From positions 1-64,000 of the forward strand of contig JADIIU010000074.1 in assembly GCA_027603945.1 (NCBI GenBank): 64,000 bases of DNA, in the 5' to 3' direction. The DNA is from Terramyces sp. JEL0728. Taxonomy: Eukaryota > Chytridiomycota > Chytridiomycetes > Rhizophydiales > Terramycetaceae. Within the stretch, counting starts at the first letter, position 1, and each line of letters starts with the position of its first letter. Shown one piece after another: positions 54,694 to 64,000 of this stretch. The notes beneath the pieces are model-generated. The model made no database searches and had not been told where the DNA came from. It was given only the letters and a program-made list of their open reading frames with translations. A program made the translations under genes and the position numbers.

Positions 54694-55225
54694 TTTAATT
54701 GTGTTCTTTTGTGTTCTAATTTTTGTAGGACACAAACTGACAAAACTAAGCCACGTGTTTACTACAAATTTGAAATCCTGGATTTAAGCGCAGTTGTGTT
54801 TTTACCTTTGCAGTGTTATTGTACGTGATATTTAGCCAAGAATAGTTGCCAATAAGGCTGGGCACCCATGGTATGAGGATAGTGAAGGTCTAAAGTCTTT
54901 CAACAAGGATTAATCTCGTGGTTCAAGTCGCGTATCCACTGTCCAACAAACATCGACAGTGGATACAGAGATTGGTACTTGTTGATAAAGTCTTTAAGCA
55001 TTCATTATCCTCATACATGAGTAGAGTAAGAGCACATGGAATCATACAATAAATCAGTGAAATCCGCATTTTTTTGAATATACAAGATTGCTCTACTATT
55101 CTTTTATGAAAATGTAACATCTTAGAGCTTTGAAACCTCCAAATCAAATTCAGTGGCTTTACCACAGATTTCCTGGTAAAGTGGCTCAGTTGAATATAAA
55201 ATCGAAAAATCAATCGAATCTCAAA
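54694..55225. other. Intergenic region with a hairpin
   Basis: About 530 bp between divergent acyltransferase and cysteine-rich genes. It contains the inverted repeat at 54932-54966. The short frames here are not convincing. Confidence 0.4.
54932..54966. repeat. Perfect 11-bp inverted repeat
   Basis: GTATCCACTGT (54932-54942) and its exact complement ACAGTGGATAC (54956-54966) flank a 13-nt loop. It could form a hairpin or be a palindromic protein-binding site. A GGTTCAAGTC string just upstream resembles a tRNA B box, but no tRNA folds around it. Confidence 0.75.
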
Positions 55226-56078
55226 ATGCAAACCATTCTTGTACTCGCTGTTGTTCAATCAGTATTCGCCGATCCCCGCTATCGCTACTCCAAGCAGCAT
55301 CCCTCCAAATACCATTCCAACAACAGGTTCTCCAAACAGTTTGCAGTAGCTGTTGGTCAATCATGCAACTATGGACCTGATATCTCTGCGTGCACTGGAA
55401 ACTATTTCTTGACTTGCGATCCAACTACCCAAAGATGGTAACTGGTGCTTTGATTATAGGACTATCCAAAATACTTGTGCAAACCTGTGTTCGATCGATG
55501 TTGGTGCGTACAACTGCAACAACAACTCTGGAGGTGGTGCTCCTCAACCACCACCGCCTAATCCAAACAGTGGGATTACTGTTGGTCAGTCGTGCAATAC
55601 TCAAAATGGAGATGTTTCTGCTTGCAATGGACACAACTTTTTGACTTGCGACAAGCCTACTCAACGATGGGTGTTGCAAAACACTTGTAATCCAAGTACT
55701 TGTGATCAGATTGTTAACCCGCACGACTGTACAAACTACAATCAAGGTGGAAATGCAAACCCACCACCAAACAACCCTCCACCAAATAATCCTCCACCAA
55801 ACAACCCACCGCCAAACAATCCACCACCAAACAATCCACCACCTAATAATCCTCCAGTTCAAGGAGTTCCTCAATCTGGTGGCCCATGTAATACACAAAA
55901 AGGAGACGTCTCTGCTTGTAACGGAAACCAGTTCTTGATGTGCAGCAATGGCGCTTGGTATGTTCAAAATATGTGTCCATCCACTTGCTCCAACTCCATG
56001 CCGTCCTTCTATTGCACCGCGTATTCAAAGCAATCCAACAGTAACTTTATGAGCAACTATGACGACGATGATTACTAG
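55226..56078 (+). CDS. Secreted cysteine-rich modular protein
   Basis: Two exons (55226-55437, 55460-56078; 22-nt intron) encode about 276 residues. A signal peptide (MQTILVLAVVQSVFA) is followed by a basic, Tyr/His-rich segment and three similar modules. Each reads roughly C-x5-D-x-SAC-x-G-x2-FL-x-C, then W-x2-QN-x-C and C-x3-C-type spacing: SCNYGPDISACTGNYFLTC, SCNTQNGDVSACNGHNFLTC, PCNTQKGDVSACNGNQFLMC. A Pro-rich linker separates modules 2 and 3. Even Cys counts suggest disulfide-stabilised domains. Layout with repeated small Cys modules and Pro linkers resembles fungal carbohydrate-binding or adhesive surface proteins, but I do not recognise the module. The acidic C-terminus ends DDDDY. 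Confidence 0.85.
55761..55854. repeat. 15-bp tandem repeat encoding Pro/Asn linker
   Basis: About six copies of a 15-bp unit encode PPPNN repeats between the second and third Cys modules. Copies vary at synonymous sites, so the repeat is maintained at the protein level. Confidence 0.9.
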
Positions 56079-56389
56079 CCTTTTCTTAAATATATCCATT
56101 AACCATGTTTTGACTACTTTATCTGAAATAGCCATGCAATTCTGGTGGAGTACGAGGGCAGAACTGGCCACATTAAAGGTAGAAATGTATTTCTTGGATA
56201 CCTGTGGAATATTCTGTCATTGATTGCCACTCTACGATACTATGAAAAATGATTTTGACAGCTAGAAAATTAGGCGGAAACCACTTCCCTCACCAGGCAC
56301 ATTAAACAGAACAACCCTGGCTGGATTACTTGTTGCTCCAGAATAACTCAACTATCAAGGCTTTGCTTTACGACTCTTGTAATAGCGCC
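56079..56389. other. Intergenic spacer
   Basis: About 310 bp between co-oriented genes. The frame of the downstream gene is open back to 56330 without an ATG. Nothing else was seen. Confidence 0.4.
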
Positions 56390-57394
56390 ATGACGCCTCT
56401 CCATGATAAAGATCTGATAATCAGTCCCCCAAACCCAAACATGCCAAATCAATCCGTAATTCAATCGTACAGCAACCAGCCATGGAAACAAGTCCTGGTA
56501 GGCTACACCGTCGGTCTCCTCCTAACTGCGCTCATTGTCTTGTCGATAGCAATAATAAACAAATCATACACACCGTTCAAAAGTAAACAGCTGCCTGTCC
56601 TAGTAGTCGGGTATATAGCAATGATATGCTACTCTATTTCCTTGTTGCAGATGCTTCAGATTGTAGATTCAACAGGGATATTCCAGTACTGCTCATTATG
56701 GTTTCTTTGGATGCAAATTGTCTTTGGCTGTTCATTAACCTTACTCGTAATGTCGTACCGAATGCGCAGGCTGTACTACATAATCGTTCTTGCACAAACA
56801 GCTGAAGGATACAAATTCTGGACACCGATGCTCGTTCCTTACTCTATTCCAGTTTTCCTTGCAGTGTTGGGATCAGCAGTACCGGATAAATTTGAAAGCT
56901 CGAGGCCGATTGTTACCAGTTCGACTATAGATAATATACCTGGATGTACGGTTCAGCTAGATCAACTTTGGTTCCTGTACGCGCTGTTCATCTCTGTTTT
57001 TGTGCAGCTGGTTCATACGTGGATACTAACTTTCCTTGTGTCTAGGGTACGATCAGCGTTCAATGAATTCAAGGAAAACTTTTTAATCAATATTCTTGCG
57101 ACGATACTGATTTTCCTTTGTTTTGGACTGGTGTTTAGTGGGGCTAGTTTTTACCAATGGGGAAAGATTAGTATACTGATGTGTGGCAGTTTGTATACGT
57201 TTGTTGCTGATGTTGGCCCGTTAGTTGCACCATTGATTGGATTCTTGGTTGATAAGGACACGTACGAGCGGGAATGGAAGAGAGGTTTGCGAGACGAATC
57301 TTTGCCGCAAGACCTGAATTATTCTATTGGCGATGCAACCACAATCTATTCAATGCCTTCGATGGGTCGACTAAAGTCAAAACTTTACAAATAA
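56390..57394 (+). CDS. Seven-transmembrane receptor-like protein
   Basis: An intronless protein of 334 residues from ATG 56390. About seven hydrophobic helices are visible: VLVGYTVGLLLTALIVLSIA, LPVLVVGYIAMICYSISLL, a third starting CSLWFLWMQIVFGCSLTLLV, a fourth around VPYSIPVFLAVLGSAV, LWFLYALFISVFVQLVHTWI, INILATILIFLCFGLVFSG and SILMCGSLYTFVADVGPLVA. The loop after helix 3 (MSYRMRRLYYI) and the C-terminal tail are basic, consistent with cytosolic sides of a G-protein-coupled receptor. Layout resembles the receptor part of fungal 7TM-RGS or class C-like proteins, but no RGS or ligand domain is attached. The N-terminus has an NxS site (NQS) and is probably extracellular. It ends 6 bp from the stop of the convergent gene. 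Confidence 0.72.
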   Translation: MTPLHDKDLIISPPNPNMPNQSVIQSYSNQPWKQVLVGYTVGLLLTALIVLSIAIINKSYTPFKSKQLPVLVVGYIAMICYSISLLQMLQIVDSTGIFQYCSLWFLWMQIVFGCSLTLLVMSYRMRRLYYIIVLAQTAEGYKFWTPMLVPYSIPVFLAVLGSAVPDKFESSRPIVTSSTIDNIPGCTVQLDQLWFLYALFISVFVQLVHTWILTFLVSRVRSAFNEFKENFLINILATILIFLCFGLVFSGASFYQWGKISILMCGSLYTFVADVGPLVAPLIGFLVDKDTYEREWKRGLRDESLPQDLNYSIGDATTIYSMPSMGRLKSKLYK

Positions 57395-57400
57395 AAACAA

Positions 57401-59210
57401 TTAAAATTTACTTGGTTCAAATTTAACAACGAGGTTATGAAGTTGGATCTGGTACTTTTCAACAACATTCCAGACACTGCAGATTCGTGTCAGACATGGT
57501 AAAACAACAGTCTTGGTCATTTGCACTACCTGTGCGCGTTCGTTAGCATTACCTCCTATACTATACGATATCAGACAGCTACTATTGATAGAATATATGA
57601 GCATTGCAGTGAACCCATCCGATAAATGGGGGGTTGGCGTTTGCGGTATTCCTGGATACATTAACGCACTTGCTAGTTCCATCTGGTTATATTTAGGCTG
57701 AAAGACAGAATCTTGTGGATGGCTAGGCGATTGTGTCATTTGAATTATATGGCAGAGCGCTTTCATGCACAAAAACAGGATGTCTCTCGATGTGTATTTC
57801 GCTTCTCCGTTGTGTTCAATTGGGAATAATAATGTATCGTCTGATTGTAGGCCGGCTAAATGAAGATAACATAAAGATACAATTAAGGCTAAAAACATGT
57901 TGTGGATCTCCATTGCGTTTCTAATTCTTGGAAAGAATGGCTGCTTGTCGAGTGTAAACTCTGCCAATGAATGGAATGGTGCAAATCCAGGGGGAGTTTC
58001 ATCAATCTGCTGTAAAATGGAATTTCCCAACTGCAGTCTCCTCTTGTCATCATAGGGTTTGCACGGTTTGTTTAGTTTGCAAGATCTAACAAATCTAATT
58101 ATTTTGCGGACGTTTCTCCACAAATAAATTTCTGCTGTCGCTCTTTGATTGGCTTCTGGCAACCAATCACAAATTGCAATTGAAGTTTGTCTAATTTCAT
58201 CACACATTGGTGCCCACTTTGTCTTTTCCCACAAAGTATCTGATGCCAAATCGTGAGTGACGTCTTTGTGTTTCTGTTCCTTTTTCTTTGGTTTAACAGG
58301 TACATCGGGCAAATGCGGAAACTCGGATTCATCAAACACAAATCCATCACCATTTCCAATGGCCAATAATGTATCCACTCTCAAACAATAAGCAAGCAAA
58401 GCTAATCTCTCTGCTGATTCAATTGCTGTAGTTTTCCCCACCTTTGCTACAGACAAATCCGCAATCCTCGAGTTCAGTTCATCAATAGTCAACATTTTTT
58501 CGCTGGTTTCTAAACTGAAATCTCTGGTATTGAACAGTCCATTTCTCTTTCCAGTGGAATAAGCCTCAACTAAGTCAATTATCTAGTTACCAAACATTTT
58601 CTTTGCAACTTCCAAATTTCCCAAATTGAACTGTGAATTTGCGTGCAGCAACAGTGCCCTGATATCGTCACACAATATTTGGTTGTCCATCATTTTATAT
58701 GAACAGCCGTTGATTTCGAACCGCTTTGAAGCAATCAATCGTTCATGCTTGGATGGCTGCTTGTTGGAAAACAGCTTTTCACTGGTAGAATAAAAAACAG
58801 AGTGGAAGCACAGTGCATTCCTTAAATTATCACTGACTTGCTCCCTACATTAAAAACAATCACCTCCTGTAAGGCGGAATAGACTGCAAATCATCATCGC
58901 AACTGAACCCAGAGTAATACAAGTAACCAGAGTTCACTAAATGCCGAAACAATTTAATTGAATCCAACCCCTTTTGTTTCTGCTCCGCAATTACCATTGA
59001 ATTGTTTTCATAATATATTGCATCCATATCCAAAGCAAAGTTTTGAACAAACTCGTCAGGATCAAAGACTGTTCCGCCTTCGCTGAGCGGTGAACCCACA
59101 CACTTTTCGGTAGAGAAATCAGTGTCTGAGGATGAATGAACCTCTAACTTTCGTTTTTTGTCTTCCTCCTTTTTCCAAGGAGAAGAAAGCATCGCTTCAA
59201 GCTGGTCCAT
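57401..59210 (-). CDS. Fungal transcription-factor-like helical protein, paralog B
   Basis: Three exons (59210-58864, 58844-58591, 58569-57401; introns 19 and 21 nt) encode about 589 residues. It is a clear paralog of the gene at 43419: shared start MDQLxxML, basic KKRKL patch, RNALCFHSVFYST, CDDIRALLLHANSQFNLGN, LTIDELNSRIADL, WLPEANQRATAEIYLWRNVR, FPRIRNAMEIHNMFLALIVS and MLIYSINSSCL. The order and spacing fit the helical middle homology region of Zn2Cys6 regulators, but no zinc cluster is visible. Intron positions differ from paralog A, implying gain or loss after duplication. A transcriptional regulatory role is an inference. Confidence 0.72.
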
Positions 59211-59655
59211 TTTGTAAAAGTTTTTTGACTTTCATTTGTGTTTGATCCGAGTGGCGGCATGTGTCACCAGTTAAAACAGTTAAAATTAGGCAGGATTAAA
59301 AGGGAATTTAGATCATTCAGTTGCTAGGGATTTCTCATAGCATCCTGCTAGTATGATGTTGAAGCCAGCCTTCTAATCAATATATTTCTTGTTTTTCATA
59401 GCAGTTGATTTATACATGAATTTCTTCAGTTCAAATTATTAGTATTGTAGAAATATCAATACCCCGAGATACTTGGAGCTATACAGGCAAGATTAAAGTG
59501 CGGATTTAGTGGACCGGTAAATAAACGCAGAAACTAGTCAGTCGCTTGCAATTGGACGCTCATTCGATATTTGCAAGCAGTTGATAGTATCCAATGCATC
59601 CAGTCGTGAAAACCAGCAAATACGGATTCTTACAGAGATCTTTTGAAAAAAAATT
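59211..59655. other. Intergenic region between TF-like gene B and NMA111
   Basis: About 445 bp separate divergent start codons. No frame, repeat or RNA gene is convincing; presumably both promoters. Confidence 0.4.
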
Positions 59656-62594
59656 ATGGAGCATCAGGCGAAAAGGATAAAGACTGACGAGAATGAATGG
59701 AAAAATACAATAAACAGAGCAATCAATGCAATCGTAGCAATCAGATTCAGTCAGGTCAATTCGTTTGATACAGAATCTGCAACTACATCTGAAGCTACCG
59801 GATTTGTAGTTGACAAGACCGAAGGAATTATCCTTACCAACCGGCACGGTAAGAAATACATGGATCAACCCATAAAATTATAATTGCAGGCTAACGATAG
59901 TCGCTTGTGCAGGACCATTCAGAGGTGAGGCTATTTTTCTAGACCATGAAGAAGTAGAAGTATATCCAATATATAGAGACCCAGTAACTGTTATTAATCC
60001 AGGTGCACGACTTTGGATTCCTCAAATTTGACCCAAAAGCGCTGAAATACATGGCTGTCAGTGAAATTAAACTTGATCCCTCAAATGCAAAGATTGGTGT
60101 TGATATTAGAGTGGTTGGTAACGATGCAGGAGAAAAACTCTCGATATTAGCTGGGTCTTTATCCAGGCTCGATCGTAATGCGCCAAGTTACGGCGAATTG
60201 ACTTATAACGATTTTAATACTTTTTATCTGCAAGCTGCTTCGTCTACTTCTGGCGGTTCAAGCGGGTCTCCAGTATTGAATATCGACGGGAATGCAGTTG
60301 GGTTGCAAGCAGGCGGAAATACCAAAGCCGCGACTGATTTCTACTTTCCATTGGATAGAGTTAAACGGGCATTGCACCTGATTCAGTACAAGAAACCAGT
60401 TACTAGAGGAACAATACAGATATCGTTTCTGTATAGACCATTTGATGAAGTACGCAGATGCGGATTGACTGCTGCCACCGAAGCTATTATTAGAAAACAA
60501 GACCCTACTGAAATTGGAATGTTGATGGCAGACACTGTTCTTCCTGACGGCCCAGGTTCCCAATATTTTGAAGAGTCTGATATTTTGATTAGTATTAATG
60601 ATACCATCGTTACTAAATTTGTTCCTTTGGAAGCATTCCTCGATGAAAAGTATTTCCTGTTAACGCTAGTGTTGGAAAAAGTTTGAAATTCAAGGTGGAA
60701 AGAGGTGGAAAAGAGATTACCTTTGATTTGGCAGTCCAAGATTTACACTCTATTACTCCCGATAGATACTTGGAAATTGGAGGAGCAACTCTTAATAATT
60801 TATCATTTCAATTGGCCCGTCAATTTGCGCTACCTGTCAAAGGAGTTTATGTTTCCAATCCAGTCGGAATGTTGCGGTTGGATGGATCTGCAGATTCTGG
60901 ATGGATTATTTCAGCTGTAGATACAATCCCAGTATCCACTTTAGACGAGTTTATCGCAGCTATTAAAGATATTCCAGATAAAGCGCGCGTCCCAATTACT
61001 TATTTCAGCATAGTCGATATTCATTGTAAATGCGTTTCAATTGTCAATATTGATCGTCATTGGAATACATTTAGATTAGCGGTTCGAAATGATACTACTG
61101 GATTGTGGGATTTCAAAGAATTCGGGGATCCAAACCCTCCAAAACCGCTTGAAATTTTGAATGCTTCTTTTCCAGAACTGGACAGCAGCTTGGATGTTTC
61201 CAGATTCATTCTTCACAGTCTTGTTAAAATCACAATGCATATTCCATTTAGAATAGATGGATTCCCCAAATCAAAGAAAACTGGGGCTGGGTTGGTTGTT
61301 GATGCTGAAAAAGGACTAGTAATCGTTTCAAGAAATGTAGTTCCATTCATGATTGGAGATGTTACAGTAACAATCGCAGAATCGATCGTGGTTCCTGGAT
61401 ATATCGAATTCTTGCACCCAACACAGAATATTGCGCTTGTATCTTACGACCCAAGATCAATTGGTACTACCCCAGTGAAAACTGCGCCAATATCTAAAAT
61501 ACCACTTTCGCAGGGCCATAAAGTTAGCCTAGTTGCTTTTAATCATTCCCAAAGACCTGTTTGTATTCTCACTACAGTGACTGATATTGCGCCAGTTACT
61601 ATTCCACCAAACATTACCCCCAGATTTAGGGCCATTAATTTTGATGCAATTTCACTTGATACTCCATTGGCATCCCAATGCTCATCTGGTGCAATTACCG
61701 ACCAGCATGGACATGTTCAGGGTATTTGGTCAAGCTTTTTAGGTGAACGTAATCAAAGCGGACATGATAATCAATACTTTTTAGGCTTTGATTTCCGCTC
61801 CACGATGGAAACCATTTTGAGCAAAATTACCAAAGGGCCGTCAGTTCAACTGTCAGGTACACTTTCTTAATATAGGCCTTGCTGCCGAATTCTCCAGTTG
61901 CCATTTAGCACAATGTCGTGAAATGGGACTGTCGCAAAAGTGGGCAACTGAAATCGAACGGGTTTCGCCCCGAAGACAGCTATTAATGGTGAGGAGAACG
62001 CAAATGGGATCACTTACTGCTACAGTCCTGAAAGAATTGGACATAATCCTTACAATAGATGGTGAAATTATCACAAACATGTCGCAAATAGAGATACACC
62101 AAAATTGGTAATTGTTATTGATCCAGGGCTCCAATGGTCAACGTATTGTTGATTCGAGACAAAAAAGAAGTTCAAGTTCAAGTGCCTACAACTGTAATGG
62201 ATGGAGATGTCATTGACCGTTTAGTTTGCTGGAGCGGAGCGCTGCTACAGGAACCACACAGAGCAGTTCTTTTCCAGTCAACTCAGTTGCCGTCTCAAGT
62301 ATATGTTACAGGCCGGACGCGAGGTTCACCAGCATTTGGCCATGGGATCGCAAGCACTCAATGGATAACACATGTAAACAATCAGCCAACACCAACGCTC
62401 ACCGACTTTCTATCTGTAGTCAAAGATTTAAAAACGGGCACCTATGCCCAGATTAAAACCATTAGTTTTGATATGGTGCCGTGCCTTATTGGCGTGCGTG
62501 TAGATAACCATTATTGGCCCACTAGTGAGGTAAGTTGGGTTTAATGTAGATTGTGCGAACCAAGGATGGGTGGAAGATTAATGTAGTCAAGTGA
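59656..62594 (+). CDS. NMA111: Nuclear HtrA-type serine protease Nma111
   Basis: Seven exons (59656-59848, 59901-59983, 60003-60649, 60670-61856, 61876-62107, 62127-62529, 62550-62594; introns 52, 19, 20, 19, 19 and 20 nt) encode about 929 residues. Nma111 is a fungal HtrA/Omi homologue of the nucleus, linked to apoptosis and stress, with two protease-like halves and PDZ domains. The first half has an intact triad: His64 in TNRH, Asp95 in HDFGFLKFDP and Ser179 in TSGGSSGSPV. VGNDAGEKLSILAG and NRNAP-like DRNAPSYGELTYNDF are family hallmarks. PDZ segments follow (ITPDRYLEIGGATLNNLSF). The second protease-like half is degenerate (SQCSSGAITD), as in yeast. A Lys-rich KRIK near the N-terminus may help nuclear import. 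The final exon has only 15 codons including the stop. Confidence 0.97.
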
Positions 62595-63090
62595 ATTCCA
62601 ATAAACATTTACATTATATTTCTTTTGCGAGCAAAGTGCTAATTTTTTGGGGTTGGAGAAAAAAGTGGACAGTTTGAAGTGGACTCCCGCCACAAACCAG
62701 CCACTGTCTACTTCCAACTGTCCACTTTTTTAATTAAAATTCTCTTAAACAATGAAAAGAGTAGACAAGAGAAGTAGACAAAAATCCAAGCATATTATTT
62801 TTGAAATACAAAAAAGCTTTGTGGAAATACAATTCATTAGTTATTGTTAGTTGAGTTCAGAATAAAGTTAGATTGGAAATTTACAGATATAGGGTTAGGA
62901 TTAAAAGCATCATTATTTCTAAAATTCAGCGACTGTTTAGTATTTACAAATGAAACAGGATGCAAAGTATCTGCAATGGATGTTATAAAGGGAAGTACAG
63001 CTTATAATAATTATACGCAATATCACCTAAACCTTCGCTAAAATGCTAGATAAAAGAATCAAGGCAAGTATTTCAAACAAAATAAATCTT
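62595..63090. other. Intergenic region with hairpin and octamer cluster
   Basis: About 500 bp between convergent genes. It holds the 26-bp inverted repeat at 62659-62731 and several AAGTRGAC-like octamers. A 65-codon frame starting with a TTG at 62844 is not convincing. Confidence 0.45.
62659..62731. repeat. 26-bp imperfect inverted repeat
   Basis: Arms at 62659-62684 and 62706-62731 match at 24 of 26 positions as reverse complements, with a 21-nt loop. The first arm begins with six A and the second ends with six T, so a transcript would be a stable hairpin followed by U residues. It sits 65 bp beyond the NMA111 stop. Confidence 0.85.
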
Positions 63091-64000
63091 TTATTCGACT
63101 GACTTGAAATTTGTAACAACGTAGAATGCAACCGTCGCATAATCATTTCTACCTTCGAAACCTCTCGCTGTCTCTTGTAATTGAGCGTAACCCTTATTTG
63201 ACATATCATCATACTTGTATACCCCATTGCTACGCAGAACTCTTGCACCAAAATGAGCACCATTTGGTTCGGTACTGTATATTCTAGCTACTAGTGTGTA
63301 CTCAGTTGAGCCAATTACCAGCTTACTAGGGAAATAGAAATCTGACGAATTGTTATTGTTTCCTTCCACATCTGGTTCCAGTTCAAGTACAATGATGGAA
63401 CTGGTGAATGAAAATCTCGATTTCGATATCAATAAAGACTTGCAGCGTAGACATTCTTTAGGTGTTTGAAATTTGTAAGCATCTCCAGAGCATAAATTCA
63501 AAAGAATATCTTGAATATTTCCATATTCATCACCACTTGTCAAGGTACACTCCAAATGATTATTTGTCAAACCCTAGATTAATGTATATTACTACAACCA
63601 TGCATCTTTGTGGAGTCTTTTTATAGTAATAGCCACAATGGCATTCATAAATGATAGACTTTTCATTCAGAAATAAATAGGAAATTGGCCCCTTTCCTCT
63701 CAAGAGCTGTTCCAGAACAACTGTAGGGCTTCCATAAGCATTCAACGCATAACTAGTAGATTGTTCGATGAATTTCCAAAAATTATTTCTTCCTTCAGTT
63801 AAACACCTGGCCAGCTTGGAATTGTCTTTGCAAACATCCCTTTTATGAAAGTGACAAAGAAGTGAGTTCCATGCAGTAGTATCGTTCAGTGAAATTAACC
63901 TGTCAATGCCAATAAATTTCTATGTTACCAAATTGTTACCGCAACAGAGTATAAACTTTCCAACAATGATGTGTAATAGCAAGAATTCTGCTTATGTATA
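63091..64000 (-). CDS. USP-like (C19) cysteine peptidase, 5' end cut by right edge
   Basis: Three exons are visible (beyond 64000 to 63940, 63919-63596, 63573-63091; introns of 20 and 22 nt), about 289 codons, with the 5' part outside the window. The first visible exon contains QNSCYYTSLLESLYSV, resembling the USP catalytic Cys box (N-x-C-Y/W). A zinc-ribbon-like region follows (YECHCGYYY, later ECLRCKS). The C-terminal YTLVARIYSTEPNGAHFGAR and GVYKYDDMSNKGY fit the His box. USPs cleave ubiquitin or SUMO from proteins; the short His-box version resembles USPL1-type and transposon-associated peptidases. The family call rests on motifs only. Confidence 0.6.

Noticed and set aside
54870..54938. 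tRNA-like B box (GGTTCAAGTC) with an upstream A-box-like string
   Set aside because: Acceptor and T stems do not pair (several mismatches) and the A-to-B spacing gives no cloverleaf.
55425..55967. Trp/Ile/Val-rich minus-strand frame opposite the Pro-rich linker
   Set aside because: Direct complement of the PPPNN repeat; not an independent gene.
62844..63041. 65-codon plus-strand frame near the right hairpin
   Set aside because: Begins with TTG, has no splice partners and no recognisable motif.

Overview
The window is nuclear DNA of a compact, AT-rich, early-diverging fungus. Fungal markers are a chitin synthase fused to a myosin motor with a C-terminal DEK_C domain, an NMA111-type nuclear HtrA protease, MATA-type HMG-box proteins and two copies of a fungal-transcription-factor-like helical protein. 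A SPEF1/SPATA4-type CH-domain protein, an XRRA1-like LRR protein, a gamma-tubulin complex subunit and a centrin/calmodulin-like EF-hand protein suggest a lineage that builds, or recently built, a flagellum (chytrid, sanchytrid, aphelid or rozellid grade). The exact lineage cannot be fixed from sequence alone.

The dominant structural feature is the introns. Many genes look like chains of short ORFs in shifting frames. Removing GT...AG (rarely GC...AG) segments of about 19-24 nt restores continuous, recognisable proteins. I inferred about 80 introns; roughly nine in ten are 19-24 nt, and nearly all carry a TAAY-like branch motif a few bases before the AG. A few (27-52 nt, one doubtful 85 nt) are longer. 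All exon coordinates below come from reading frame, splice-site and homology logic and are not backed by transcripts.

Layout. 1-5.8 kb: a gene end, a DEAH-box helicase (-), and ER Hsp70 BiP (+). 5.9-13.1 kb (+): XRRA1-like LRR protein, Myb-like nuclear protein, GCP3/Spc98. 13.2-18.5 kb (-): coiled-coil protein and a TBC-domain protein. 19-21.1 kb (+): BRAT1-like HEAT protein. 21.1-25.2 kb (-): small coiled-coil protein, large possibly OB-fold protein, HMG-box protein. 25.8-29.4 kb (+): AP-3 delta subunit and a small three-exon gene. 29.5-38 kb: a zinc-free MDR oxidoreductase, two sibling HMG-box genes, two related single-pass membrane proteins in divergent orientation, a Pellino-like protein, and an unrecognised protein. 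37.4-42.8 kb (-): chitin synthase. 43.4-51.9 kb: TF-like paralog 1, HARE-HTH/SET protein, EF-hand protein whose start codon lies 26 bp from that of the divergent CH-domain gene, and a secreted lipase. 53-64 kb: acyltransferase 3, secreted cysteine-rich modular protein, 7TM receptor-like protein, TF-like paralog 2, NMA111, and a USP-like peptidase cut by the right edge.

Genes are tightly packed, with several convergent pairs ending within about 10-60 bp. No transposon with recognisable ends, no CRISPR array, no rRNA and no convincing tRNA gene was seen. Most genes are housekeeping (ER folding, vesicle traffic, microtubule nucleation, wall synthesis). The least usual content is the microintron system, the HARE-HTH/SET fusion, the Pellino-like protein and several lineage-specific paralog pairs.
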